Source of the DNA: Methylopila sp. 73B
GTDB taxonomy: Bacteria > Pseudomonadota > Alphaproteobacteria > Rhizobiales > Methylopilaceae
DNA length: 64,000 bases
Assembly: GCF_000526315.1 (NCBI RefSeq)
Contig: NZ_JAFV01000001.1
Span: 806,001-870,000 of the forward strand
Direction of reading: 5' to 3'
The translations under genes and the position numbers were made by a program. Below the pieces are notes generated by a model. That model made no database searches. It saw only the letters and a list, made by a program, of their open reading frames with translations, and was not told where the DNA came from. Below are positions 26,849-36,129 of this stretch, one piece after another. The stretch's first letter is position 1, and the number at the start of each line of letters is the position of its first letter.

Positions 26849-27655
26849 ATGGGCCTCGAAACTGCGGCGACGGCCGCGCGCGAGAATGACGCTTCGCGCC
26901 GTCCCGGTTCGCCGCCTTCGGCGCCCGCGGGCTTTCCGGACCGGATCGCCCTGTTTCTCGATCTCGACGGCACCGTGCTCGACCTCGCCGCCACGCCGGG
27001 CGGCGTCTCGATCACGCCTGAAGCCCTGGCTGCGATCGGCGTGCTGGCCCAGCGGCTCGACGGCGCCCTAGCGATCGTGACCGGTCGCGGGCTCGAGGAC
27101 GTCGACCGCATCCTGTCGCCGCTTCGGCTTCCCGCCGCGGCACTCCATGGCGCCGAGCTTCGCCGCTGCGGCGGCGGGCGGGTGTCCGAGGCCGGCGTCG
27201 GCGCGCCCCCGGACAGGCTCACGGCGGCGCTCGGCGCCTTCGTCGACGCGCGTCCCGGCCTTGCGCTCGAGGACAAGGGCGCGAGCGTCGCGGTGCACTT
27301 CCGCCAGGCGCCGCACCGCGAGGGCGAGGTGAAGGAGCGCATCGGCGAACTCGTCGCGCAGCTCGCGCCGACACACGAGCTCCAGCCGGGCAAGATGGTC
27401 GTCGAGGTGCGCCCCCGCGGCTGCGACAAGGGCACCGCGCTCAAGCGCATGATGGCCGAGAAGCCCTTCGCCGGGCGCACCCCCTGGATGTTCGGCGACG
27501 ATCTGACCGACGAGTTCGCCTTCGCGGCGGCGAACGATCTCGGCGGCGTTTCGGTTCTGATCGGCGCGGTCTGCCGTCCGAGCGTCGCGCGGCACGGTCT
27601 GGCGGATCCCGACGCTATGCGCGCCTGGCTCGTCGCGCTCGCGGCGGCGGCATGA
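26849..27655 (+). CDS. otsB: Trehalose-6-phosphate phosphatase
   Basis: 268 residues from the ATG at 26849, chosen over a GTG at 26831 because CGGAG lies eight bases upstream. HAD-superfamily phosphatase: nucleophile motif LFLDLDGTVLDLA, IVTGRG, HGAELR, the basic EVRPRGCDKGTAL and the acidic FGDDLTDEFAF. It removes phosphate from trehalose 6-phosphate made by OtsA. It overlaps the next gene (ATGA) and is first in the otsB / GH15 / otsA unit, which supports compatible-solute or stress-protectant synthesis. Confidence 0.95.
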   Translation: MGLETAATAARENDASRRPGSPPSAPAGFPDRIALFLDLDGTVLDLAATPGGVSITPEALAAIGVLAQRLDGALAIVTGRGLEDVDRILSPLRLPAAALHGAELRRCGGGRVSEAGVGAPPDRLTAALGAFVDARPGLALEDKGASVAVHFRQAPHREGEVKERIGELVAQLAPTHELQPGKMVVEVRPRGCDKGTALKRMMAEKPFAGRTPWMFGDDLTDEFAFAAANDLGGVSVLIGAVCRPSVARHGLADPDAMRAWLVALAAAA

Positions 27656-29448
27656 CGGTTCCGAACGGTCGCGCGTCGCTCGAACTCGGGGTCGTCGGAA
27701 ACGCCGCCGCCGCCGCTCTCATCGACCGGCGCGCGCGCCTGGTGTGGATGTGCGTGCCGCGGTTCGACGGCGATCCCACCTTCTGCGGCCTGCTTGCCGG
27801 CGACGACGCCGAGACGGGGTTCTGGGACTTCCAACTTGAAGGCCTGACGCGGGTCGAACAGGAGTATCACCGCAACACGGCGATCCTTGAGACTCGCCTG
27901 TTCGGCCACGAGGGCGCAATCCGCGTGGTGGACTTCGCCCCGCGCTTTCGCCGCTCCGGTCGCATGTTCCGGCCGAACATGATCGTCCGCCGTGTGGAGC
28001 CGATCTCCGGGTCGCCGCGCGTCGCCGTGCGGATGCGGCCATGCCGCGACTGGGGCGCCGCGGCGCCGGACACGACGCGCGGCTCGAACCACATCCGCTT
28101 TTTGCTCGGCGACAGCGTGCTGCGGCTGACGACTGACGCGCCGGTGGCCTTCGTCGCCGACGAGACGCCTTTCGTGCTCGATCGCGCGCTCGCTTTCGTG
28201 CTGGGCCCGGACGAGTCGCTGACCGACTCGCCGGCGCGCATCAGCCGCGAGTTCTACGAGCGCACGCGCGACTACTGGATCGACTGGACGCGCTACCTCT
28301 CGCTGCCGTTCGAGTGGCAGGAGATCGTGATCCGCGCCGCCATCACGCTGAAGCTCTGCAGCCACGAGGAGACGGGCGGCATCGTCGCCGCGCTGACCAC
28401 GTCGATCCCGGAATACGGCGACACGGGCCGGACCTGGGACTACCGCTTCTGCTGGCTGCGCGACAGCTACTTCACGGTTGAAGCGTTGAATCGGCTGGGG
28501 GCCACCAACACGATGGAGGGCTACCTCTCCTACGTGACCAATCTCGTGGCGGGGTCCCCCAACGGCTATCTGCAGCCGCTCTTCGGTCTCGGCTTCGAGA
28601 CCACGCTCGACGAATCCCAAGCCGAGGCGCTGCCCGGCTACCAGAACTTCGGCCCCGTCCGGAAGGGCAACGCCGCCTACACGCAGGTGCAGAACGACGG
28701 CTACGGTTCGGTGATCCTCGCGGTGGCGCAATGCTTCTTCGACGCGCGCCTGCCGACCCCAGGCGACGAGGCGCTGTTCGAGCGGCTTGAGAAGCTCGGC
28801 CGGCAGGCCGTGCAGCGCTGGGACCAGCCGGACGCCGGGATCTGGGAGTACCGCACCCGCGAGGGCGTCCACACCCATTCCTCCGCGATGTGCTGGGCCG
28901 CCTGCGACCGGCTCTCCCGCATCGCCGACCGGCTCGGCCTGTCCGAGAAGGCCGGAGAGTGGGGCGGACGGGCGGCGGAGCTGAAGGCCGACATCCTGCA
29001 GAGCGCCTGGAACGTCGAGATGAAGAGCTTCACCAGCGTCTTCGGCGGGGACACGGTGGACGCCAGCCTGTTGCTGCTGCCGGAGATCGGCATCGTCGCG
29101 CCGCAGGACCCGCGGTTCCTCGGCACCTTGGCCGAGGTGGAGCGTCAGCTCCGCTACGGCAATCACATTTACCGCTACAAGGCGCCCGACGATTTCGGCG
29201 AGCCGGAGACCGCGTTCACCGCCTGCACCTTCTGGCTGATCAACGCGCTCGCCGCCGTCGGGCGGATGGACGAGGCGAGGGCGGCGTTCCAGGAGGTGCT
29301 CGACCACTGCAACCACCTCGGACTGCTGTCCGAGGGGCTGCATGTCGGCACCGGCGAGCTGTGGGGCAATTTCCCGCAGACCTACTCGATGGTCGGCGTC
29401 GTCAAGGCCGCGATGCGTCTGTCGCGCCCGTGGGAAGACGCCTTTTGA
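27652..29448 (+). CDS. Glycoside hydrolase family 15 protein (glucoamylase/trehalase-like)
   Basis: 598 residues, cytoplasmic (no signal). The N-terminal beta-sandwich (VVGNAAAAALIDRRARLVWMCVPRFDG) is followed by an (alpha/alpha)6 barrel with TWDYRFCWLRDSYFTVEAL, YTQVQNDGYGSVILA, THSSAMCWAACDRLSRIA and the late catalytic-acid region EPETAFTACTFWLINALA. Family members hydrolyse alpha-glucosidic bonds; some prokaryotic ones are trehalases. It is coupled to otsB by an ATGA overlap and followed by otsA after 145 bp. A role in trehalose turnover or maltodextrin/glucan processing is likely; which one is not decidable from sequence. Confidence 0.92.
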   Translation: MTVPNGRASLELGVVGNAAAAALIDRRARLVWMCVPRFDGDPTFCGLLAGDDAETGFWDFQLEGLTRVEQEYHRNTAILETRLFGHEGAIRVVDFAPRFRRSGRMFRPNMIVRRVEPISGSPRVAVRMRPCRDWGAAAPDTTRGSNHIRFLLGDSVLRLTTDAPVAFVADETPFVLDRALAFVLGPDESLTDSPARISREFYERTRDYWIDWTRYLSLPFEWQEIVIRAAITLKLCSHEETGGIVAALTTSIPEYGDTGRTWDYRFCWLRDSYFTVEALNRLGATNTMEGYLSYVTNLVAGSPNGYLQPLFGLGFETTLDESQAEALPGYQNFGPVRKGNAAYTQVQNDGYGSVILAVAQCFFDARLPTPGDEALFERLEKLGRQAVQRWDQPDAGIWEYRTREGVHTHSSAMCWAACDRLSRIADRLGLSEKAGEWGGRAAELKADILQSAWNVEMKSFTSVFGGDTVDASLLLLPEIGIVAPQDPRFLGTLAEVERQLRYGNHIYRYKAPDDFGEPETAFTACTFWLINALAAVGRMDEARAAFQEVLDHCNHLGLLSEGLHVGTGELWGNFPQTYSMVGVVKAAMRLSRPWEDAF

Positions 29449-29593
29449 GGGCGGGCCGCCCCACGACGGCGGAACTCGCGGCCGCACGCGGCCGTTTTCA
29501 CATGCGCGCGATGACTTTGCCAACGGTCATAGCCGCGGCCGGCGACGATGAGCTAGCCTGCATCGCCCTCGGCCCAACCAAGGGGGAGCGCCC

Positions 29594-31015
29594 ATGAGCC
29601 GTCTCGTCGTCGTCTCGAACCGCGTGCCCGTGCCGACGCCCGGCACGCCGCCGGCCGGCGGTCTCGCCGTGGCCCTGTCGGGCGCCATGAAGGCGCGCGG
29701 CGGGCTCTGGTTCGGCTGGAGCGGCCGCACCTTGCCTCCGGACGCCGGCGAGCCTCGCGCCGCCGAACTCACCGAAAGCGAGGGCGTGACCTACGCGGTT
29801 GTCGACCTGTCCGAACGCGACCTCGACGATTACTACGCGGGCTTCTCCAACCGGATGCTGTGGCCGCTGTTCCACTACCGGATGGACCTCACCGAATTCA
29901 CCCGGGTCAACCTCGCCGGCTATCACCGCGTCAACCGGCTGTTCTCCCGTTTGCTCGCGCCGCAGATCGCCGCCGACGACGCCATCTGGGTGCACGACTA
30001 CCACCTGATCCCGCTCGCGGCCGAGCTCAGGAGCATCGGCTGCAAGAACCGGATGGGCTTCTTTCTGCACATCCCGTTTCCGCCCCCTGACATCCTGACT
30101 GTGCTCCCGAACCACGCCGACGTCGTGCGGTCGCTCGCCGCCTACGACGTCGTCGGCTTCCAGACGCCGATCGACGTCGAGAATTTCGAGACCTACGTCC
30201 GCCGCGAGAAGATCGGGCGTCGGCTGCCGGACGGGCGCTTCATGGTGCACGGCCGGACTGTGCGGGTCGAGGCCTATCCCGTCGGCATCGAAACGCAGAC
30301 CTTCGCCGACGTGGCCGCCGCCTCGGAACGTAACGCGCTGGTGCGCCGGACGAAGGAAAGCTTGGGCGACCGCAAGCTGATCATCGGCGTCGACCGTCTC
30401 GACTACTCCAAGGGCATCGCCGAACGCATCCAGGCGTTCGAGACCTTTCTGCTGCTGGACCCGGAGTGGCGGGGCCGCTGCACCTACCTCCAGATCACGC
30501 CCAAATCCCGCGGCGAGGTGCCGGAATACGCCGCCATGGAGCGGGAGGTCGCGGGTCTGGCCGGCCGCATCAACGGGACCTTCTCGGAGCTGGACTGGAC
30601 GCCGCTCCGCTACGTCAATCGCACCGTCGGCCGGAACGCCCTCGCCGGGCTCTACCGCTACGCCCGCGTCGGCCTCGTCACCCCGCTGCGCGACGGCATG
30701 AACCTGGTCGCGAAGGAGTTCGTGGCGGCGCAGGACCCTGAAAACCCCGGCGTCCTGTTGCTGTCGCGGTTCGCCGGCGCGGCCTCCGAACTGGACGGCG
30801 CGCTGCTGACGAACCCTTACGACGTCGACGGCACCGCCGGGTCGATCGCTCGCGCGCTCGATATGCCGCTCGAGGAGCGGAAGGACCGGTGGTCGTCGAT
30901 GTTCGAGCGCATCTTGGAGTACGACGTCGCTTGGTGGTGCCGCAGCTTTCTTGACGCGCTGGAAAACGAGGAGGCCGCGCCGCCGCAGGCGGGCCGGATC
31001 GCCGCCGTTCGCTGA
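29594..31015 (+). CDS. otsA: Trehalose-6-phosphate synthase (GT20)
   Basis: 473 residues with AAGGGGGAG upstream. It makes trehalose 6-phosphate from an NDP-glucose donor and glucose 6-phosphate. GT20 landmarks are SNRVPVP, GGLWFGWSG, WVHDYHLIPLAAELR, FFLHIPFPPPDIL, GVDRLDYSKGIAERI and PLRDGMNLVAKEFVAAQ. The N-terminal PAGGLAVAL loop is the phosphate-binding segment. It is the last gene of the trehalose unit and is followed by a palindromic repeat that may end the transcript. Confidence 0.96.
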   Translation: MSRLVVVSNRVPVPTPGTPPAGGLAVALSGAMKARGGLWFGWSGRTLPPDAGEPRAAELTESEGVTYAVVDLSERDLDDYYAGFSNRMLWPLFHYRMDLTEFTRVNLAGYHRVNRLFSRLLAPQIAADDAIWVHDYHLIPLAAELRSIGCKNRMGFFLHIPFPPPDILTVLPNHADVVRSLAAYDVVGFQTPIDVENFETYVRREKIGRRLPDGRFMVHGRTVRVEAYPVGIETQTFADVAAASERNALVRRTKESLGDRKLIIGVDRLDYSKGIAERIQAFETFLLLDPEWRGRCTYLQITPKSRGEVPEYAAMEREVAGLAGRINGTFSELDWTPLRYVNRTVGRNALAGLYRYARVGLVTPLRDGMNLVAKEFVAAQDPENPGVLLLSRFAGAASELDGALLTNPYDVDGTAGSIARALDMPLEERKDRWSSMFERILEYDVAWWCRSFLDALENEEAAPPQAGRIAAVR

Positions 31016-31056
31016 AGAGCGATCGTTCCGAACGGACGCAAGGGATCGCTCGCTCG

Positions 31057-31169
31057 TGTCCCGGCCTTGAGCCGGGACCCAGAACCATCGCCCTATCCGA
31101 AAAAGATCACGGGGGCCGAGCGACGTCGTCCGGCGCCGAGCGTCTGGGCCCCGGCTCAAGGCCGGGATA
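31057..31169. repeat. Palindromic intergenic repeat (family C)
   Basis: Arms 31057-31083 and 31143-31169 are near-perfect inverted copies built around CCGGCCTTGAGCCGGGA and CCCGGCTCAAGGCCGGGA, each itself a small hairpin, and both flanked by ACCCAGA / TCTGGG. About 60 bp of unrelated sequence separates them. Elements with this core are common between genes in Hyphomicrobiales. It lies between the convergent otsA and moaA genes and could terminate both. Confidence 0.82.
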
Positions 31170-31225
31170 CGACGGCGGACGTTTCCGACCTCCGCTCAGG
31201 CCGCAGGGCATGGGCGGAGCAAGGC

Positions 31226-32245
31226 TCAGCCGCCGGTGGTCGACATGTGCCGGGCCACGGCGGGCTTCGCGTTGCGGCGGTCGATGATGAAGTCGTGGCC
31301 CTTGGGCTTCCGCCGGATCGCCTCGCGGATCGCCTCGACGAGCTTGCCGTCGTCTTCGCTCGCGCGCAGCGGCGTCCGCAGGTCCGCGGCGTCGTCCTGG
31401 CCGAGGCACATGTAGAGCGTGCCCGTGCAGGTGACGCGCACCCGGTTGCAGCTCTCGCAGAAATTGTGGGTCATCGGCGTGATGAAGCCGATGCGCCCGC
31501 CGGTCTCCGCCACCGAGACGTACCGCGCCGGCCCGCCGGTTCGGTACGCGCTCTCGTTCAACGTCCAGCGCTGCGCCAGGCGGGCCTTCACGAGGCTGAG
31601 CGGCAGGTACTGGTCCGTCCGGTCGCCGTCGATGTCGCCGAGCGGCATGGTCTCGATCAGCGAGAGGTCCATGCCCCTTGCATGGGACCATTCGGCGATC
31701 GAGGCGATCTCGTCCTCGTTCACGCCGCGCAGCGCCACGGTGTTGATCTTGATCTTGAGGCCGGCCGCCAGAGCGGCGTCGACGCCGCGGATCACCTGCG
31801 CGAGGTCGCCGCGGCGTGTGATCTCGCGGAACTTGTCCGGATCGAGCGTGTCGATCGACACGTTGATGCGCCGCACGCCGGCCGCGAACAGGTCCCGCGC
31901 GTGGGTTTCCAGCTGGCTGCCGTTCGTCGTCAGCGTCAGCTCCTCGAGCGCGCCGCTGTCGAGGTGACGGCCGAGCGAACTGATGAGCGTCATCAGATCG
32001 CGTCGGACCAGCGGCTCGCCGCCGGTGAGCCTGAGCTTCTTCACGCCGAGCGTGATGAACGAACTGCACAGCCGATCGAGCTCTTCGAGCGTCAGAAGCT
32101 CGCGCTTCGGCAGGAACTGCATGTGCTCCGACATGCAGTACACGCAACGAAAATCGCAGCGGTCCGTGACCGACACGCGGAGGTAGCTGATGGCCCGCTG
32201 AAACGGATCGACGAGCGGGGCGGGCGTGACGGCGGCAAACGACAT
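31226..32245 (-). CDS. moaA: GTP 3',8-cyclase (molybdenum cofactor biosynthesis)
   Basis: 339 residues from the ATG at 32245. Radical SAM enzyme: first 4Fe-4S cluster motif C-x3-C-x2-C at Cys30, Cys34 and Cys37 ([12 protein letters not shown]), [14 protein letters not shown], and a second cluster motif C-x2-C-x13-C in [16 protein letters not shown] and YMCLG. The essential C-terminal Gly-Gly is intact (STTGG). It converts GTP to the cyclic precursor used by MoaC in the cytoplasm. No other moa genes are adjacent. It is divergent from the DUF971 gene. Confidence 0.96.
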   Translation of the reverse strand: MSFAAVTPAPLVDPFQRAISYLRVSVTDRCDFRCVYCMSEHMQFLPKRELLTLEELDRLCSSFITLGVKKLRLTGGEPLVRRDLMTLISSLGRHLDSGALEELTLTTNGSQLETHARDLFAAGVRRINVSIDTLDPDKFREITRRGDLAQVIRGVDAALAAGLKIKINTVALRGVNEDEIASIAEWSHARGMDLSLIETMPLGDIDGDRTDQYLPLSLVKARLAQRWTLNESAYRTGGPARYVSVAETGGRIGFITPMTHNFCESCNRVRVTCTGTLYMCLGQDDAADLRTPLRASEDDGKLVEAIREAIRRKPKGHDFIIDRRNAKPAVARHMSTTGG

Positions 32246-32357
32246 GGGATGCGGAACCTCTTTCGTCCCGACGCCACGGATGGCTGGCCGGAACAGCGTC
32301 CAGAAGCTAGGAGTTGGAGCGGCGCGCGTAAAGGTCAGCGCCCGAAGAGGTGACGAA

Positions 32358-32717
32358 ATGGCGGACGCGGACTGGCCGATCGAGATCAAGCTTTCGCGTG
32401 ACGGGCGCGTGCTCACCCTAACCTGGGCGGACGGCCGCAGCGACGCGCTTTCCGCGGAGCTGCTGCGCGTCGAGAGCCCGAGCGCCGAAGTCCAGGGCCA
32501 CTCGGCGGAGCAGAAGACCATCGTTCCGGGAAAGCGCGACGTCGCGATCCGCGACGTGCAGGAGGTGGGCTCCTATGCCGTTCGCCTGGTGTTCAGCGAC
32601 GGGCACGACACCGGCATCTTCACCTGGCCCGCGCTCCGGCGCTTCGGCCAGGAGGGCGACGAGCTTCTCGCCGTCTATGAGAAGGCCCTCGCCGAACGCG
32701 GCCTCAGCCGGGGCTGA
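32358..32717 (+). CDS. DUF971 (gamma-butyrobetaine hydroxylase-like N-terminal domain) protein
   Basis: 119 residues from the ATG at 32358 with GAAGAGG upstream. The sequence reads [58 protein letters not shown] and TWPALRRFG, the complete DUF971 pattern. Such stand-alone domains occur next to Fe-S or molybdenum cofactor genes in many proteobacteria, and the divergent neighbour here is moaA. A role in Fe-S or metal assembly is suspected for the family but unproven. Confidence 0.9.
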   Translation: MADADWPIEIKLSRDGRVLTLTWADGRSDALSAELLRVESPSAEVQGHSAEQKTIVPGKRDVAIRDVQEVGSYAVRLVFSDGHDTGIFTWPALRRFGQEGDELLAVYEKALAERGLSRG

Positions 32718-32728
32718 GCCGAGCCCGC

Positions 32729-32968
32729 TCAGTGCGGGGGCGGGACGGTCACGCTTTCCGTCGCGGGCGGGGAGACCCAGCCGCAGTCGCACATCTTCTG
32801 CAGAATCTCCGCGGGCGTTTCCACCACGGTGATCGCGTGCGTCCGGTCGAGCGCGCTCGTCAGCATGTCGATGACGGTCTTCTCGCCGAAGCGCCGCATG
32901 TGCACCGCTAGCGACATGTTCACGAAGACGTCGTGCGACCCCGCCGCCGTCAGTTGGAGCCACTGCAT
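32729..32968 (-). CDS. Small protein of unknown function
   Basis: 79 residues from the ATG at 32968, selected because AGGAGG lies six bases upstream; an earlier in-frame start at 32995 lacks such a site. The product (MQWLQLTAAGSHDVFVNMSLAV...) has no signal peptide. It reads as a beta strand pair followed by helices, with a C-terminal MCDCGWVSPPA segment whose two cysteines could bind metal. I do not recognise a family. It is convergent with the DUF971 gene, with a 11-bp gap. The strong ribosome site argues that it is real. Confidence 0.7.
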   Translation of the reverse strand: MQWLQLTAAGSHDVFVNMSLAVHMRRFGEKTVIDMLTSALDRTHAITVVETPAEILQKMCDCGWVSPPATESVTVPPPH

Positions 32969-33104
32969 CGCGTTCCTCCTGTCGTTGTCGTTCAAGACGT
33001 ATCGACGAGAAGATTAGCGCGAGGAATCAATAAAGACCAGCATGCCGAATACTGCGGCGCAGCAAGGGGTCCGCCGGAGGCTGCTGCAGTGCAGCGCTCG
33101 AGGA

Positions 33105-34496
33105 TTACGCCGCTGACGGGGATGTCGCCCAGAGCGCGACGAGACTGGGCTCGCGCTCGATCGCCTGAAGCCGCTCCAGTAGCGCCGCGGAGCCGACGGC
33201 GGTCAGCGCCCTGCCGGCGCACGACATGAATTTCGCGGCGTGGTCCTGCGCGCTCATGGGCCGTTCCGGATTCCCGACGGCGAGATCGCGCTCTCCGGCC
33301 GCCGTCCGGCCGTCGGCGAGTCGGACGGCCAAGGTGACCGGCGCGGTGCCGATGAAGCCAAGAGCGGCGAGTCCGGGATCGAGGCTCATCCGCACGATCC
33401 CCATGAGGCGCCGGACCTCGGGATCGTGGAGGGTCTCCGCCTTGAACGATCGGAGCGTCAGCGGACCAGCGACGAGGGCCGCCGCCAGCGCGAACTCCAT
33501 GGAGAAGCGCGCCTCCTGCGGCGTGGTCGGCGCATGGGCGACCAGCTCGCGTTCGGCCAGCAAGCTTACGCCGACGTCGATCGCGACGACGTCGACCGCC
33601 CGGAAGCCGTGCGCGGCGGCGAGGTCCGCGATCAGGTCGCAGGCCGGATGCGATCCGCTGCAGCAGGGGTAGCGCTTGAAGGCCAGCCCACGCGCCGCGA
33701 GATCAAAGGGCGCGCCGAACCGCAAGGGGCGATCGTCAAGCCGCTCGAAGGCCTCGGCGCCCCCGAGGCAGCGCACGAAGCCGTCCGGCCCCTCGATCGA
33801 GGCGGGAGATGCGGTGACGCCGGCCTGCGCCAGAGATGCGGCTTCCAGCCCGTTCCGCGCGGCGACGCCCGCGTGCCACGGCTTCGCCTGCGTCCCGAAA
33901 TTTGCGCGGACGCCGCCGGAGCGCGAAGCGGCGAGGCCGAGCGCGTTGACGGTCGTCGCGCGGTCGAGCCGGAGCAGCGCGCAGGCGGCGGCCGCGGCCC
34001 CGAGGGCGTAGAACGCGCCTGTCGTGTGCCAGCCGTTCTCCGACGCCCCCGGCATCGCCAACTCCGCGATGCGATGGGCGACCTCGACGCCCGCGACATA
34101 GGCGACAAGCGCGTCCGCGCCCGACGCGCCACGGCTCTCGGCGATGGCGAAGGCCGCGGGCGCGACGACGGTCGTCGGGTGGCCGATGGTGGTCCAGCTG
34201 GTGTCGTCGAAGTCGAGCGCATGGCCGGCGACGGCGTTGCACATCGCCGCGTTCTCGGCGTCGAGCTTCAGTCCGCCGGCGCCCAGCACCGCGGCGTCAG
34301 GGGCGTGGGAGCGGGCGGCGGCCCAGGCGCGGACGTTGCGGGCGACGGGCTCCTGCGCGCCGGCGAGGGCGACCCCGACATAGTCGACGATCGCCTCGCG
34401 CGCCGCGGCGACGACCGCTGCGTCAAGCATCTCGAACCGCAGGCCGAGCAGGAAGTCGGCGGCCTGCTCGGCGACGGTCGGCCGACCGGCCGCCAT
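33105..34496 (-). CDS. MmgE/PrpD family protein
   Basis: 463 residues from the ATG at 34496, which overlaps the ABC ATPase stop as TGATG. It has the family's all-helical N-terminal domain (AREAIVDYVGVALAG, NAVAGHALDFDDTSW, GHPTTVVAPAAFAIAE, GWHTTGAFYALGAAAAA, KPWHAGVAARNGLEAA) and C-terminal lid (KRYPCCSGSHPACDLIADL). Family members include 2-methylcitrate dehydratase, iminodisuccinate epimerase and cis-aconitate decarboxylase, and many are of unknown function. Being last in an amino-acid ABC operon, it may epimerise or dehydrate an imported amino-acid derivative. This is inference from position. Confidence 0.9.
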   Translation of the reverse strand: MAAGRPTVAEQAADFLLGLRFEMLDAAVVAAAREAIVDYVGVALAGAQEPVARNVRAWAAARSHAPDAAVLGAGGLKLDAENAAMCNAVAGHALDFDDTSWTTIGHPTTVVAPAAFAIAESRGASGADALVAYVAGVEVAHRIAELAMPGASENGWHTTGAFYALGAAAAACALLRLDRATTVNALGLAASRSGGVRANFGTQAKPWHAGVAARNGLEAASLAQAGVTASPASIEGPDGFVRCLGGAEAFERLDDRPLRFGAPFDLAARGLAFKRYPCCSGSHPACDLIADLAAAHGFRAVDVVAIDVGVSLLAERELVAHAPTTPQEARFSMEFALAAALVAGPLTLRSFKAETLHDPEVRRLMGIVRMSLDPGLAALGFIGTAPVTLAVRLADGRTAAGERDLAVGNPERPMSAQDHAAKFMSCAGRALTAVGSAALLERLQAIEREPSLVALWATSPSAA

Positions 34497-35266
34497 CACA
34501 GCACCTGGGAGAGGAACTCCCGGGTGCGGGGGTCGCTCGCGGCGGTGAAGAAGGTCGCCGGCGGGCCGTGCTCGACGATGACCCCGCGGTCGGTGAAGTA
34601 GATGTGGTCGGCGATGTCGCGGGCGAAGTTCATCTCGTGCGTCACGAGCAGGCAGGTCATGCCCTCCTCGGCGAGCTCGCGGATGGTGACGAGCACCTCC
34701 TTCACGGTCTCAGGGTCCAGCGCCGCCGTCACCTCGTCGAACAGCATCACGTCGGGCCGCATCGCGAGCGAGCGGGCGATCGCGACGCGCTGCTGCTGGC
34801 CGCCGGAAAGCTCGCCGGGATAGCTGTCTTCCTTGCCGGCCAGCCGGACCTTCTGAAGCAGGGCGCGTGCGCGTTCTTCGACCTCGCGCTTGTCCTGACC
34901 CAGCACGTGGACAGGCGCCATCATCACGTTCTGCAGCGCCGTCTTGTGCGGGAACAGGTTGTACTGCTGGAACACCATCCCGACCTTCCGGCGTAGCGCC
35001 AGCTTGTCGAGCTTCGGGTCGGCGACCTCGATGTTCTCCACCCGAATCGTGCCGGAACTCACCGGCACGAGCGCGTTGATGCAGCGGATCAGCGTCGATT
35101 TGCCGGAGCCGGAGGGGCCGATGATGCAGATCACCTCGCCCTTCTTCACGTCGAAGCTGACGCCCTTCAGCACCTCGAAGGAGCCGAAGGACTTGTGGAC
35201 GTCGATTAGCTGGACGATCGGCTGATCGGGCGTCCAGACGGGGGGAGAGACGGTCGGAGCGGCCAT
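34496..35266 (-). CDS. Amino-acid ABC transporter ATP-binding protein (GlnQ/AapP-like)
   Basis: 256 residues with all ABC motifs: Walker A IGPSGSGKSTLIRCIN, Q-loop VFQQYNLFPHKTALQNV, signature ELSGGQQQRVAIARSLAM, Walker B VMLFDEVTAALDPE and switch histidine LLVTHEMNFARDIAD. The Q-loop and signature are those of polar amino-acid importers. It follows two permeases and shares its stop with the MmgE/PrpD start. It could also energise the ATPase-less importer at 15372-17626, though nothing in the sequence proves this. Confidence 0.95.
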   Translation of the reverse strand: MAAPTVSPPVWTPDQPIVQLIDVHKSFGSFEVLKGVSFDVKKGEVICIIGPSGSGKSTLIRCINALVPVSSGTIRVENIEVADPKLDKLALRRKVGMVFQQYNLFPHKTALQNVMMAPVHVLGQDKREVEERARALLQKVRLAGKEDSYPGELSGGQQQRVAIARSLAMRPDVMLFDEVTAALDPETVKEVLVTIRELAEEGMTCLLVTHEMNFARDIADHIYFTDRGVIVEHGPPATFFTAASDPRTREFLSQVL

Positions 35267-35280
35267 GGGGACTGAGGCTT

Positions 35281-36129
35281 TCAGCGGATCTGGAACCGAC
35301 GCTCGAGCCGGGCGGTGAACCGGTCGATCGGGTAGCAGTAGAGGAAGAAGCAGAGCAGGGCGAAGCCGTAGAGCGGCGCGAACAGTTCGGGCCGGCCGCC
35401 CTCAGCGGTGTGGACCTGCGCGGTCAGCGTCAGCATCTCGGAGACGCCGACGATCGAGGCCTGCACCGTCGCCATGGCCACCAGCGCGTAGAGGTTCATC
35501 CACGGCGGCAGCATGCGCTTCACGCATTGCGGCAGGATGATCCGCCACATGATCTGCCGCGGCGTGAAGGCGAGCGATTCCGCCGCCTCCCACTGCGTCG
35601 AGGGCACGGAGCGGACGGCGCCGCGGACGATCTCCGCGACGTTCGCCATGACGGGGAGCGAGAAGCCCACCGTCGCCTTGGCCCAGTCGGGCAGGGGGAT
35701 GCGCACGCCGAAGATCGTGACCTGGAACGGCACGAGGAACATCACGAAGAACAGCAGCACCAGCCACGGCGCGTTGCGGAAGAACTGGGTCAGCGCCCAG
35801 GCGACGCGGGCGAGAAGCGGGTTCTGCGCCAGCATGGCGAGGCCGAGCCCAAGCCCCGCCGCGGTGCCGAGCGCCATGGCGACCATCGAGATCAGGATGT
35901 TGAACACGAAGCCGCTGAGCAGCAGCGGCGCCCACTTCACGATGACCTCGAGCGGCGAGAGCTGCGCGGCTCCTGACTGCGCCCAGGCCGTCCCCGCCAG
36001 AAGCGCGAGCCCCGCGCCGAACAGCGCGGCGTGGACCGGCGCGAGCCGCGGCGCGGACAGGCGTGTGGTCTCGACCTTGAACGGCAGCAGCACGGCCAGG
36101 GGCGCGCCCGTCTTCGGCTCGGCGCTCAT
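35281..36129 (-). CDS. Amino-acid ABC transporter permease, with long N-terminal extension
   Basis: 282 residues from the ATG at 36129, overlapping the stop of the upstream permease (ATGA). The permease core from about residue 70 carries TQFFRNAPWLVLLFFVMFLVP and the coupling loop EAAESLAFTPRQIMWRIILPQ. The end is CYPIDRFTARLERRFQ. Ahead of the core is an extra hydrophobic segment (HAALFGAGLALLAGTAWAQS) that looks like a signal peptide with an Ala-x-Ala site, unusual for this family. It pairs with the 36126-36872 permease. Confidence 0.92.
   Translation of the reverse strand: MSAEPKTGAPLAVLLPFKVETTRLSAPRLAPVHAALFGAGLALLAGTAWAQSGAAQLSPLEVIVKWAPLLLSGFVFNILISMVAMALGTAAGLGLGLAMLAQNPLLARVAWALTQFFRNAPWLVLLFFVMFLVPFQVTIFGVRIPLPDWAKATVGFSLPVMANVAEIVRGAVRSVPSTQWEAAESLAFTPRQIMWRIILPQCVKRMLPPWMNLYALVAMATVQASIVGVSEMLTLTAQVHTAEGGRPELFAPLYGFALLCFFLYCYPIDRFTARLERRFQIR

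Noticed and set aside
26806-29523. 905-codon open frame on the minus strand opposite otsB and the GH15 gene
   Set aside because: Antisense shadow of two certain genes; composition is Arg/Ala/Val-rich with no domain, and long stop-free antisense frames are expected at this GC content.
29498-31159. 553-codon minus-strand frame opposite otsA
   Set aside because: Shadow of a full-length GT20 gene; no motifs and it runs through a palindromic repeat.
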